This document shows positions 14,230 through 26,195 of a DNA stretch of 64,000 nt, in pieces. This stretch comes from Isoetes taiwanensis. Its lineage: Eukaryota; Streptophyta; Lycopodiopsida; Isoetales; Isoetaceae. The DNA is taken from NCBI GenBank assembly GCA_021234155.1, contig JAJEKV010000018.1, positions 14,578,925 through 14,642,924 on the forward strand, read 5' to 3'. A program made the translations under genes and the position numbers. The notes beneath the pieces are model-generated. The model saw only the letters and a list, made by a program, of their open reading frames with translations, had not been told where the DNA came from and searched no databases. The first letter of the stretch is position 1, and the number at the start of each line of letters is the position of its first letter.

Positions 14230-16546
14230 CAAAAATAAAACACCAACTAAAATAAAACAGAGGGGCGACATGTTGTTGCAATACCTCTGGGATCACGGAG
14301 ATGTTGATAGGATTAAACTTAATTCTTTGCACCATGGGACACATCTCCAGTAATAAGAATCTTTTCTGCGCCAATGACTTGCAAAAGGTTAAGCTACCGG
14401 GGAGGATTTTCAAACTTGGATGCTATGTCTTCCCTTGCTTTATTCCATTTTAAAGATGCTCCACTGCTTCCAGGCGGCGAGGAGTTTGTGACTGCTTTAG
14501 AAGATTTTACGTCTTTAGCTTTTTTAAGCGCCAGGCATTCTCGCCTCATACGTGGTACTTCTTTGCATTAATCACGCACATCTTTCTTTTTAGAGGCCTC
14601 CTGCTTTTCGAATTTGCGGTGAGTAGCATGCCAATCTGGTGAGAGTTCCAATTCAACGGGCGCTCGACTCCTTGCCAAGCCAGTTTCAAAAGGTGTGACG
14701 TGCTTTGTGGAAGCTTTAATTGTGAGGACTACAAATTTAAAGTGCATCCGTGGGTTTACGGGTGCAATCACTTTCTTGAGATGCTAATGTTGCAGGATTG
14801 ACTTGAGAACTTTGTTGGATTTACTCCACCTTGACCGTGGCGGGATTGCAGCTAACAATAAATAGCGGTGTTTGATTGACAAACTGGCTTCCTCTATCAG
14901 CGGGCCGATTTTAAAAGGAATTCCAAACTGGCACAAATATTTTTCATGAAAGTCTTGCGGTAGGCGTTGTACAAAGGAATTGCTTGACCCACTTAGTGAA
15001 ATAATTTAACAATACAAGAGTATAAATTGTTGTTAGAGCTGAAGAAGGTGGATCTATTGGACCTACTTGCATAAAATCTGGGCCCCATGTTTGAGAAAAG
15101 ATCCGAGGCGAGGTTATAGCGATTGAAGGTTCTTCTACAAAAGAATTTGGCATTTATAAAGTGACGTTTTTATAACGATATAACAATCCTTGAAAGGGAG
15201 GTAAAATCATCCGGCCATCAGATTTTTTCTTTTGCAGTTATTATTGTCAATGGGTAAAGATATTATCCATATTTCCCCGTGGCTGTGCTTTATTGATCCA
15301 TTTTTTAACCTCTTCACATCATCTACACATCAAGGCCAAATACTCCTTCCTTATGACCTTGCACAAAACGTTTACTCAATGAGCACGATTTTGCATTTAT
15401 GCGCTTTCATCATAGCAACGACTGCTATTCAGGTGCAGCTTTCATTGTTTTTCAGGTGATTACGATCTCGCGCATTTCAAATGCTTGCATCAAAAGCAAC
15501 CGAAGTTAGTAATAGGGATCAAATTAATTACACACAAATAATGTACGTCCTCATTTAGTAGAACATAAAAGATTTGAATATGCCACCAACAAAGAACTTT
15601 TCCCCAAATTGAACCTTTGGCTTATTGTTGGTTGGACTTTCCCCGAGGTCACTGTAGCTTTTGCCTTGGGTTGCTTTTTTAGCAAAGAAAGTGACAGCGA
15701 TTTTACTTACTTATAAAGACACGAACCCGGTAGCTACAGCAAATGTCCACCCCTCTATCAGAAACGGCAAGGCTGCTGCATACTTTTTGTAGTCCTAGGA
15801 TAATATTAAGAAACCGATTATCAGGCCACATTTTTTTCGCTGCCAAAGAAGCAATTACATGATCCTCTTTTGCACTAAAAGCGAGACCAATTTACCATTT
15901 TTGAGTGACAACGATGCCAGCTTTGAGAGGACTTTTTCATCATCCGGGAGGTTTAGGGGATGGAATTCTGAGGATGGCATTGATGAGAGTTTTGTCAGAT
16001 TCACAGCACTCTTCAGCTACAAATCAAGCGAGGAATATTTACTTTGCCATTTTTGGAAAATTTTCCAGCCTTTGTGAGTTAAAGAGGTGGATTCATAGTA
16101 GTAATTAGGGAACATACATTCTTAAGGCTTGGTCATTCCATGAAGCTTTTTACTGTTTGGTGTCTTGGGAGGTGCCACCTTTTTCAAAGCCTCAGCGCTG
16201 GCCTACGACAACATGAGATACCTTTTTGTAGACACCACATGTCCTAGCGGTTCTCTTTTGAGGCAACAAAACCTAATTTTTTAGTTCAAGCTATTCCCCT
16301 CTCCCCTCCCCCGTTTCTACATAAGGCGAAGCAACTTAGAACATCAAAATGACTCTTGAGGAGGGTTCCTAAGCAAAGATCATCAAAGAACCACAGAAAG
16401 CATTGGGCTTGTCTTTGAAAATTACGTGTCCATAAGCTCTTTGAAATGTTAGGATGGAATTTCATTAGCCAAAAGGGGGCATCCTCTTCATAATAAGAGT
16501 AACCCCATGTAGTTGTGATGAATGAGGTCTTTGGCTGATCTTCCTC
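14230..16546 (-). pseudogene. Gypsy integrase to RT, noisy truncated copy
   Basis: Minus-strand Gypsy pol sequence, collinear with 47,024-49,305. Integrase fragments lie around 14,570-15,150, and the RT region includes the stretch next to the catalytic block near 16,300-16,540. Frames are broken throughout by small indels. The right end is the contig end at the N gap, not a biological boundary. Confidence 0.75.
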
Positions 16547-16559
16547 NNNNNNNNNNNNN
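16547..16559. other. Assembly gap of 13 Ns
   Basis: Thirteen consecutive N bases. The sequence ending here and the sequence starting at 16,561 overlap by about 5.75 kb, so the gap does not represent missing DNA but two overlapping contig ends placed side by side. Confidence 0.95.
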
Positions 16560-16560
16560 T

Positions 16561-19500
16561 CAAACCTTCAAATCCAAAAGCTGAGAACAAAAGGACCTCG
16601 TAGACTACAAGGAGAACCTATCACTTAGGCAGACATACTCATAAAACCATGAAATCACCACTAAAGACTAAGTGGGACAGTCAATTTTAAAATGAAGGTA
16701 AACATAGAAATAAGATGGGTGACAAGAGATCACAGCCAAGAAAGTGAAACTGAAATGAAATGGATGGAGAAGTATGATTAAGACAAGGACCCGAGCCTGA
16801 CCATCGAGGAAGATATCTCGAGGAATAAAAACAAATAGAGGACATAAGTGAGATACATGGAGTAAGAACAAATAGAGCAATGGGTACCATCGATGCAGCA
16901 AAAGGTTGAATGGGATGAGACATTCATACAAAGGGAAGGAAGAAGAGGAGGAAAGTCATGAGGTAAGAGAAAAGAATGAAAGAAGATGAAAGAATGAAAA
17001 TGAAAGAAAGAAAGAAAGAAAGAGAAAGAAAGAGAGTAAAGCATCAAAATTACCAAATGGAAACTAAAGGCCCGGAGAGAATGGAGAGAATAGGCCACTT
17101 CTAACTAAACCAATGAACCATGTAATGCATAAATAAATTAGCACCCATAACTGAGAGAGAAGATCCAACAAATTCCAAGAAGAAAACAATGTAAGTGGAA
17201 ACAAATGAGCATCCTCAACTAAGAAACCTATGATGGACCTGCTACCATAATTTTACAAGATAGAAATACCATGGAATACCCAATGAAGAATTAAACATCT
17301 GTTGAAGTCACTTTATGCCCAAATGGATGCTCCCACCCTCAAGTCGAACTAAATGAGGATGAAAGATGACAGGAGTAGATAAGCCCAGCCAAATGACAGC
17401 AAACAACCAACCGTTCATGGTGCCAAATGCAAACCGACTTCGAGGAAAGAACTAAAGCGACTCCATAAAAATGAGCAATGATCCATAATTTATACACCAA
17501 GATACATACAAGTAAGAAAGCAAAAATTATGTTATTGCAGAAGTCCAATCTAGGAATGCCAACACATAGAAACTACAAGGTTGGGCATCATAGCGGCCAG
17601 CCCAAAGCTGAAAAATGAATACTCTCTCTAAATAACCACATGAGGCCATTGACAGGAAAAAACAACCCAATCTGACAGCTAACCCTTGACTAAAGATTGA
17701 CCCAAAAATGGAAACCAATGGAAACCACGAAGAGACAATCCAAGGTCAGTCGGAGCACACCAAACAAAAGCTGGAAAAATCCCCAACTCAAAATACAACA
17801 ACACTCTGGTAAAAGGGTAGCATAAAACCAAAACAAGCACCCATTAAACCAACCACGAACCCACTGAGCGACCAGCGCTGTATCAGCTACGTCAAACCTT
17901 GCAGATAGCTAGAGACAAAACCAGAAAAGCAACCAAAGGTACTATGCAAGACCCTAACTGACCCTGGGCAGCATCCAAGGGGCGACCATAAAACAAAACA
18001 AGGGCCAGACTCTAGACCCCAAACCTGTGAAAAAGGCGCCCGGAAACAACAAGAAAAGGAAGGGGAGGAAGGGACCAATCTATATGCACAAGAACTTTTG
18101 TTATGAATGTTTAATAAAATGTCACAAGGACCCTTGATTATAATGTTTATACGAGGTTTAATGTTTTGTAAAATAAGGGGGCACAAAGCGACCTATATGT
18201 GGTGCCAAACAACAAGGAAAGATGAGGTAAGAACTTCGGTGACAAACTTGCTATGCGAAACATATAACCATGCACGGGGTTCGACCCATGTAGGACCTTT
18301 TATGATTAATGTTTGACAATTATACAAGATCATTTATAATGTTTAGAACCTTGCGTGATTTAAGGTTTATAACATAAAAGGGGCATAAGCGACCTATGCA
18401 TGGCGTCAAACAACAAAGGGAAGGCAAGGCAAGGACTCGGCCCGACCAAACTCAACATATAAATTATTCTAACCATACAAATAAGACCGGTGAGAATAAC
18501 CAAATAAGCCCGGAGGCCTGACCTCTAGAAACACCGCCAATTAGACCCTAAAACAATACAAACATAAAGCTACAACTTTTTTAAATCTAGAATTAAGGGA
18601 TGTCCGGAGAGTCGGAAACCCATGCAATTTATAGCCCAAAAATTTGGGGGGAAACCAGACCCCCGGTAACCGAAAAAGCAATCCCCGCCTGGTCATCCTC
18701 GGACGAATGAATCAACGTGACGACCTCGGATCGCGATGCGACATAGCCAATCCATGTCGATTTTTTCGGTTGGGTGATCTTTGGGAAGCGGGATGGGAAA
18801 CTAAATTGCAAGTAGAAAGCGAGGGCTTTAATGATGAAAAAAGAAGACAAAGACAAGAGAGTAGGTTATATAGGCTGGCTAGGGCCTGAAGTTAAGAGCA
18901 TGATCTTTGGAAAAAAAACATATATCATAACTTTGGGCGTAAAAGCCTGGCTGACCACAAACATGCACATCCGTAGTGAAAAGCATGCGCGAAAAACATA
19001 TTTTAAGCTGGCCGGGCAAGAGAGCGAGGCGGACCACCAACATGCAATGAGGAGAGGAACAGAGAGCAAATAAGATTTCACTTTCATTCGGGATTATTTT
19101 TTCAAGAAGCACCATCGATTCCATGAGTGGTGCGGAATCATAACTTGAGCCCAATCCACCCCGACCACAACCAAAGGGACCGCAGTGATCAGACAGGCCG
19201 AAAACCTCAGATCGAAATTAAAATGATCAATCACAACAAACCTGGAGAAGCAGAGGCCTTAAGAATTTATAGAAGAAATCGACAGGGCCACCAAAAGCAA
19301 CAACACAAATCCGGCCAATGTCCAGCGGATGAATCTGGCCCGTACACCACGGAGGATATCATTGGAAAAGCATCGAGATCCAAAGCAAAAGATCTAGAAC
19401 GGAATTAGCATCAAAGGTGAGGCCTGGATGAATCACGTGACACCACGTAGGATATCATTGGAAAAGCATCTTTTGATCAAAAAGTAAAAGATCTAGAACA

Positions 19501-20039
19501 GAATTAGCATCAAAGGTGAGAGCCACGGATCAATCAAGGCAGACACCACGAGGAGGATATCATTGGAAAAGCATCTCTGAGATCAAAAGCAAAAAGATCT
19601 AGAACGGAATTAGCATCAAAGGTGCGAGCCAAGCCATGACACAATTATGTTATGGGACCCGGATCACCGGTAGCACCATCGATCCTAAAGCGCCAAGTGC
19701 CCCCAGGACCAATCCATCCTATGCATAATCAAGAAGCTGACACCGTGTAGGAATCAATGTAGGAAACTCGGTTACAACAACAAGATTCGGCTGGGGAGGA
19801 AATAGCCAGATGAGGAATCTGCCGAGGAAGACACAAGGCTTTATGGGAGAAAAAGGCCAAAGAAAGCACTGGCTATAGCTTGTGCCAAAGCAAAACTTGG
19901 ATCCAAAAGAGTAGCCTGGCTCGCATCCCCTTCCCTAGAATGATGGTTCTCTATATAATAAGAGAACCATTGCATTTCTTTATTTTTCATAATATTCAAC
20001 AAAAGCAAACTAAACCTACCTACAAATTCCAAATACTTC
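16561..20039. repeat. Non-coding repeat, copy of 43,530-47,020
   Basis: Collinear with the region left of the Gypsy pol in the second stack. It includes a GAAA-rich microsatellite at about 16,985-17,036, the tandem pair parallel to 45,089-45,470 at about 18,080-18,430, and the 100-bp array at 19,354-19,650. No recognisable gene is present; long antisense frames over the GAAA tract are artefacts of composition. Confidence 0.8.
19354..19650. repeat. About 100-bp tandem array, three units
   Basis: Units start at about 19,354, 19,450 and 19,555, each opening with GGATATCATTGG and ending near GCATCAAAGGTG. It matches the array at 46,335-46,605, where the period is exactly 100 bp. Confidence 0.85.
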
Positions 20040-21464
20040 TCAACTAAATAAGCTCGGGCAACATGTTGTTGCCAATACCTCTTCAGATCTGAGAATGTTG
20101 ATAGGATTAAGCGATTCTTTGCCATCGGACACATCTCAACCAATAAGAATCTTTTCTGGCACTTTGCCAATGACTTCAAAAGGTCCTTCGGAGATTTTCA
20201 AACTTGGATGCTATGTCTTCCCTTGCTTTTTCCATTTCAAGACTAACTCACCTGCTTTAAGAGTAGCTTGGTTTTGTGGAGTACTTTGAAAGTTGCAATG
20301 TCTTTGGCTTTTTAAGCATAGCGGCATTCTGCCTCATACACATGTTCTTCAAGTTTGCATTAATCTCACACATCTTTCTTTTAGAGCCTCATACATTTCC
20401 AAATTTAATTGGTATGCCAATCTGAGTGAGGGAAGTTCAATTCAACAGGCACTACTGACTCTATGCCATAAACCAGGGCTAAAAGGTGTGTGCTTTGTGG
20501 AAGCTTTAATTGTGGTCTCTATAGGCCCAAAGTGCATCATGGGTTTAGGTGCCAATCTTTCTTCGAGATGCTAATAGTTTTTTCGTGATTGACTTGAGAA
20601 CTTTGTTGGTTAACTCCGCTTGACCATTGCCTTAGGGTGGCTAACAATAATGTAATTGTTTGATTGACAAACCGACCTCTATCATAGATAATTTTAAAGG
20701 AATTCCAAACCGGCACAAATATTTTCATGAAGAAATCTTGGCAGTTAGCATAGGCATTTGCTTCTCTCAAAGGAATTGCTTCAGCCCACTTAGTGAAATA
20801 ATTTGTAGCTACAAGTATAAATTGGTGTTGAGCTGAAGAAGGTGGATCTATTGGACCTATGAAATCTAGACCCCCATGTTTGAAAAGATCCGTGCAGGTT
20901 ATAGCGATTGAGGGGGCTGGCTGAAGGTTCTTCTACCAAAGATTTGCATTTATGGCAGCATTTTATAACATTATAACAATCCTTGAAAAGGAGGCCAAAA
21001 ATATCGACCTCAAGATTTTCTTTTGGTTATTATGCGTTATAAATGTCCTCCACATATTCCTTCATGGCACGGCTTCAATGATCATTTTAGCCTCTTCATC
21101 ATCTACACATCTCAAATACTCCTTCCTTGTCAACCTTTTCAAAAACATTCTCAATGAGCCTGAATTTTTTGCATTTATCTTTAAACCTTCTTTCTTGACT
21201 GCTATTCAAATTCTTTGGCACTTCATTGTTTTCAAGGTAATTCCTGATCTCACACTGCCAGCCTAAATCTCTTGCATCAAAAGCAACCAAGTTAGTAATA
21301 AGATCATCATTACACAAACCATCTTGATCCTCATGTTCAAATAGAACATAAGGTAGATATGCACTGGAACTTTCCACCAAATTGAACACTTTGATGTTAA
21401 TATTATTGGTTTGGACTTTGTTGTGGTCACCGCACAACTTTGCCTTGGGTTGCTTTTTTAGCAA
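20040..21464 (-). pseudogene. Gypsy integrase, broken copy
   Basis: Integrase with an HHCC zinc-binding region, catalytic core and a C-terminal segment of the form Pro-Val-Glu-Leu-Glu. A 121-codon open piece (21,099-21,464) covers the linker and N-terminal part. The rest is split by frameshifts that differ from the second-stack copy at 47,024-48,391. It would insert the cDNA into the genome. Single-base differences from the other copy fall mainly at CAG/CTG sites. Confidence 0.75.
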
Positions 21465-22595
21465 AAAGAAGTGACAAACGATTTTGCCTTATAAAGACCT
21501 GAACTTGACTATTTTGTAGCAAATGTCCCTGCCCCTCTATCAGAAACATGAGAGCTGCTGCACTCTTTTGTAGTCTAGGATATCTTAGCTCAGTATCTGA
21601 CCACATTTTGCTTGCAAAAGCAATTACATGATCCTCTTTTAGCAAAGCAAGACCAATTGCCATTTTTGGTGACACTGATATAAGCTTTGAAGGGCTTTTC
21701 ATAAATCAGGAGGTTTTAGCAGGATGGAATTACAGATGGCATTGATGATTTTGTCAAAAGATTCTGGCACTCTTCATTACAATCAACCGAATGTGCTTGC
21801 TCTCATTTTTGGAAAATTTTCCAACCTTTGTGAGGTTAAAAATTGGATTCATAGTGTGTGAGAAGTGGGGAACATACATTCTTAAAAACCCGGTCATTCC
21901 ATGAAGCTTTTACCTGTTTGAGTGTCTTGGGAGGTGCCACCTTTTTCAAAGCCTCAACCTTGGCCTCAGCAACATGAATGCCTTTGTAGACACCACATGT
22001 CTAAGCGGTTCTCCTTTTGAAGACAACAAAACACAATTTTTTGGATTCAAGCTGACCCCCCTCCCGTTTCTACATAAGGCAAACAACTTAGTTAGAACAT
22101 CAAAATGACTCTTGAGGGAGGTTCCTAAGCAAAGATCATCCAAGAAGACACGAAAAGCATTGGCAGGCTTGTCTTTGAAAATTGTGTCCATAGCTCTTTG
22201 AAATGTTGCAGATGCATTCATTAGCCCAAAGGGCATCCTCTTCATGGCAAATGTCCCCCATGGTGTGATGAATGAGGTCTTTGGCTGATCTTCCTCCTTT
22301 ATGCTAATTTGGTTTGAAACCCTCGAGAAACCATCTAAGAAAGAATATATGTCTTTACCTGCAACAACATGCAAAACCTCCTCTAGAAATGGTAATGGAT
22401 AGCAATCTTTGATGGTGGCTTTGTTTAAATCTCTATAGTCAATACAGATCCTGATGGTTTTATTTTATTTTTCTTTTCTACAGGGACAATGCAAGATAGC
22501 CATTCAGATTCACATTCTCTGCAATCACACCCCATCCTTCATTTTATATAACTCTTCTTTAATTAGTCCTAACAAGGATGCATTAATTCTTCTGA
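21427..22595 (-). pseudogene. Gypsy reverse transcriptase with degenerate RNase H, copy
   Basis: The open piece 21,946-22,374 has the RT catalytic region, with the usual Tyr-x-Asp-Asp read as Phe-Leu-Asp-Asp, preceded by a Met-Pro-Phe-Gly-Leu motif. Downstream, 21,427-21,702 is the connected RNase H fold, in which the first catalytic Asp is absent (Ile-Ser-Val-Ser) and the Glu position reads Gln. Frameshifts separate the parts. Same features as 48,420-49,594. Confidence 0.8.
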
Positions 22596-22929
22596 GTTTT
22601 ACGTACCCCGTGTTTCATACCTTCTTTAATCTTTATCTCAAACTCACGGATACTTCTTACTTCACAACACCAACCAATTCATCATAATCCCAAGCAAAAA
22701 TATATTTCCAATCATCAAAGAATTTTTGTGACAAAGGTGTTATCTTCTTCTTTAAACAAATCTCCAACATACAAAACTTCTATCTAAACCTTTCTTGTTC
22801 GGTTTGATTTCCTTTACTGCTTTTTTCTTCACTAGCATTAGTTACGAGAATAGAATAGAGTTGTGGCGGAGTCTTTTTCTCAGTTCTTCCTCTGAATTGC
22901 TCCTTCAGCCAAGTGTTCGAGAAGAACAT

Positions 22930-23365
22930 ACTGCAGAGTGCATCAGCCTCGCCATTCTCGCTCCCTTTGGTACATGAGAGCCTCCAAGTTTTGAAATTCT
23001 TTAATTCATGAAAGGCTTGATCTCGGTGAGGATCATGTCTTCATTCTTGGCTTGATACTCACCCAATAATATTTGCTTGCAAATAAGTTGAGAATCTCAA
23101 AAATAACAATTTCATTAATACTCAAATTCTTTGCCTCTTGGAGACACTGCTATCAAAGCTTCAGATACGCCATATTTGAGGTAGCATTAGGATAAATTCT
23201 ACCTACTTTTGCAAGCAACCCTATTGGAGGAGTCTTTGAGAATAGCGTGAGATGATGCCACACTTAGCCTCTTGGAAACACCACCATTAAACGATAAGTA
23301 TGCAAAGCTACCTTGTTTTAGGGAATGCTAAATTTGAATCGGGGAGTTCCATGTTGGACTCTTGA
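22930..23365 (-). pseudogene. Archaeal-type RNase H ahead of RT, copy
   Basis: Parallel to 49,936-50,353. The minus strand encodes the Asn-Gly-Gly start, the Ala-Glu-Tyr-Glu-Ala-Leu core and, near 22,935-22,960, a His-Val-Pro-Arg-Glu-like end followed by Glu-Ala-Asp-Ala-Leu. This copy preserves the Glu-Ala-Asp end that a frameshift hides in the other copy, showing that the domain is complete. Confidence 0.75.
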
Positions 23366-23374
23366 TTCTTTGCA

Positions 23375-23990
23375 TTTAATTAAATTCTCCACATGGGTTT
23401 GACAACATCTCTTCTTCAATGAGATTTAGGGCCTCAAATTCTCCTACCTTGTTGTATAATGTTACCTTCTTTTCGCCATTGGAAATGGTGCACTCCCCTT
23501 TGACCAAACATGCCTAGCATCAACTGTTGAGAGCCATTTTCTTCCCAAAAGTAAGTCATAGATGTCTTGACTTGTCTTCTATTCCTTCAAATGCAACCAC
23601 AACAAAGTTAGCCTTAACAACTATACCTTCAACATCAATAGACACGTTCTTGACTATTCCAATGGGGATAATTTTGGGTTTGAGAAAGATTTCAAGATCA
23701 TTGGGGCTTTCTTGTCTATTTCAAGGCCACATAACCTCATGACATAATGAGCCATAACATTCAAAGGTGATCCTCCATCCAATAAGACCTTGAGTCGATT
23801 TTTTTTTTTTTTGCCCATTTTGGCAACACATGTGAAAGCTCACGGGTCATAATCTTCCGAGTGAGCATATGTTCTTCAATGTGGTTAGTCGGAGCAAATT
23901 CATCTTCTTTGGGTCAAATTGAGCACTTTTTTTCCCGTAAGATGGAGTTATCTTGAGTAGAATTAGCAAGTCAACCGCAGTTTTTAGAGT
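23375..23990 (-). pseudogene. Gypsy aspartic protease, copy
   Basis: Counterpart of 50,381-50,998. Protease sequence with its Asp-Gly-Gly active-site context near 23,770 is recognisable, but it is interrupted by extra T residues (a long T run at about 23,798-23,811) and small indels. In the other copy the same region is a single 205-codon frame. Confidence 0.7.
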
Positions 23991-24029
23991 TTTTTTAGCA
24001 AACCAAAGTCCTTACTATCTTTTTCCTTT

Positions 24030-24671
24030 TTTTAAATATTTCTAAGCAGTGGAGGAGGCACAACCATATTTTGCTCGGCTTCCTTGTGCTTCAGCATCAA
24101 CTTCATCAACTGGCATCTTTGCTTCTTTCTCCTTTGCATTATTCATTCTTCTAGTATGCCCAGCCCATAATCTCCTCATGTTCTTCAATTTCTATAAATC
24201 TGATGGATGCATTTTGTTCATTAGGCTTAGATTTCTCCCCGCCTAGCAAAACATTCTTTCACACTACATCTATCTTCATACTTTGCAAAGGCACACACTG
24301 AGCACTCCTTACCCGTAATGCCCTCTTTTTCCACATTTTGTACAAGGCCTACACCAACAAAAAAATCGATGAGTGAGTATCTCCAAGCAATGAACACATG
24401 GTGGATAGGTCTTCTTCTCAAACTTCGAGTTCTTCAGCTCTTGAAGTTGCTTGGTCACCTCAACTAATGCCTCTGATACTTTGGTAATCTCAGGCTCTTA
24501 CATCATCTCACTGCGGGGAGCTTCAAGATCCTCCATTTTTGTTTTTTTTCTTTTCCTTTGAACAACATAAACCGCATGTGTCCCCAGTCCCATGTATTCT
24601 TGTTCATAATCTGGGAAAAAGGATCATGAGGTGAGTGCATGTCATGTGGCAAGTAGGAAATCATATTTGCA
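24030..24671 (-). pseudogene. Gypsy gag C-terminus with zinc knuckle, copy
   Basis: Minus-strand gag region parallel to 51,041-51,669, with the Cys-rich stretch around 24,240-24,421. Frameshifts break the two CCHC knuckles that are clear in the other copy. Truncated on its 5' side by the LINE at 24,672. Confidence 0.65.
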
Positions 24672-24988
24672 TTTTTTTTTTTTTTTTTTGTAGAAACGGT
24701 GGTGTTATATTACATGTAATACATAGTAATAATAAAAAATGATCGAGTGAAACTCTGTTATAAAGGCCTCAAGTTGGCCCTCGACTCTCCAGAGGAGGAA
24801 GTTTCAGCTAGATTAGAACACTGTTTGAAAGGATTATAACCAAAATAACCAAAATTATAGTTTAAGGCAGGACATTAAAAAGATAAATCAGTCAAGCATT
24901 GTTTGCCAATGCCTCATTCATCAATAACTCCATCAAGAGTTATTATTGCGAAGGCATGATATGTGTTCGTGAAAAGCAGTTGTCGAGT

Positions 24989-25551
24989 TCAATAGCCCCA
25001 TATGCAAAATGGAGTCCGAATATAGAGAATCCACGACTCTCTACGCCCTTCACACAAGTTTCTCTTCAAAATATGGTTTGAGTTCCTGCTTGAATTGCGG
25101 ATATCTTCGTCCACCAAAACCTTCTTCAGAGTTCTGATCGTGATTGTTTCAATCTTAACCCAGAGCAAAGCTTCCAGCACCTCCTTATGAGTCATAGGCT
25201 TCGTGTCCTCCGGGACCTCCCTCATATGGCCACCTTCACGATGTTTCTTGACCAGGTACTCTGCTATCAACATCAGAGAGGTTATTAAAATAAGAAGAGA
25301 AGAATGCATAGAACCCTTGAAAGGATCCTAAACCATCCCAATTTTTATCATAATTAGATCCCCTGCTCAATCTATGAGCCATAGCTGCATCTGCCAGCTC
25401 TAACTGAATTGTTGTCTTAAGGAAAATCAGATATGGATGATGATGATTAATGGCCACATTATTTCTGTGTTTCCAAACTGTCCATAAGACTAAAGTTCTG
25501 ATGGTATCCATAAAAGGGGAACCGTTTGCAAGAAAGTCAAATAAATCCTGC
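24989..25551 (-). pseudogene. LINE ORF2 C-terminal region, copy
   Basis: Two overlapping open pieces (25,236-25,562 and 24,989-25,309) give the part of ORF2 that follows the zinc-binding domain. It includes a Leu-Trp-Thr-Val-Trp-Lys-His-Arg-Asn stretch typical of plant LINE ORF2 after the zf-RVT domain, then a tail that I do not recognise. The MITE at 25,560 separates it from the rest of ORF2. Confidence 0.65.
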
Positions 25552-25559
25552 TCTGTAAC

Positions 25560-26195
25560 CATAGCTCGTTAGATGCCCGCATCTAAACATTAGATGTGTT
25601 AGATTCGCATCTGCACATCTGTATTGCATCTAACGTAAGATGCTTACACACCTTAAAAAAAAAAAATTTAGCCCTTTTTTCCCCTTTAGGTTTTGCACTG
25701 CTACACATTGCCACACAGCTCCAAAACGATTTTTGGCACTCCAAATGGGGAATTGGATTCTCTCTGCTACTCGAATCCAGACCCTTGCAGTCCGATTTAA
25801 TCATATCAGAGCCCATTCAGCAAAAACAGAGCTTTTTTTTATGACAAAGATGTAGTTTTCAAGGAGTGCCTTGCTTCAACAGCTAATGACGGAACTTGCT
25901 CTTCAATTCCTTTTCAATCTCACCTAAAACTCATTCAAAAGAGCAACAACTTGCATTTAATGATCAGTCAGACTCAGAGTGGGCATTCAAGCAGCAGTAC
26001 AGACAGGTAACAATAGGTATAATAGTAAAGTAATAATAGGTATAATGATCAAGGCAAGGCTACTGTAGATTTAGAAGAAATTTTAATTTTACAAACGCAT
26101 CTTATGTGCATCTAAAAGTATAGATGTTTCGATGCTTACGATACTTTAGATCTACGCATCTGACACATCTATCTTTAGATGCTTTTCCAGCATTG
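25560..26195. mobile_element. hAT-like MITE inserted in LINE ORF2
   Basis: A 636-bp non-coding insertion bounded by an 8-bp direct repeat TCTGTAAC at 25,552-25,559 and 26,196-26,203. The ends are imperfect inverted repeats. The left reads CATAGCTCGTTAGATGC; the right, read inward, starts CAATGCTGGAAAAGCATC. Just inside, GCATCTAAACATTAGATGTG on the left pairs with GCATCTAAAGATAGATGTG on the right. Many GCATCT/AGATGC copies in both orientations crowd the two ends, like the subterminal binding sites of hAT transposons. An 8-bp target duplication is typical of hAT. LINE coding sequence continues on both sides. Confidence 0.75.

Larger units (their letters stand above)
10761..16546. repeat. Contig-end segment duplicated across the N gap
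   Basis: This 5.8-kb stretch is a poor-quality version of both 16,561-22,297 and 43,530-49,305. It begins with caaaccttca at 10,761, matching 16,561 and 43,530, and ends with gatcttcctc at 16,546, matching the sequence ending at 22,297 and 49,305. It contains the same purine-rich block, the 100-bp tandem array and the start of the Gypsy integrase/RT region. The relationship means the two sequences either side of the gap overlap. Confidence 0.85.
20040..24671 (-). mobile_element. Ty3/Gypsy Tat-like pol region, first-stack copy
   Basis: Minus-strand Gypsy pol and C-terminal gag, collinear with 47,024-51,669. Reading right to left the order is gag zinc-knuckle region, aspartic protease, archaeal-type RNase H, reverse transcriptase, degenerate second RNase H and integrase. 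The right end at 24,671 is where a LINE is inserted. Many breaks coincide with CAG/CTG positions and differ from those in the other copy, so they are likely sequencing errors. Confidence 0.85.

Noticed and set aside
16778-17098. 106-codon minus-strand frame rich in Phe and Ser
   Set aside because: Antisense of a GAAA microsatellite and purine-rich flanks; no family resemblance.
23798-23811. Long T run in the protease region, possible slippage site
   Set aside because: The second copy has a shorter T run at 50,807-50,812 (ttttttgcc), so the length is unreliable and no programmed frameshift can be argued.
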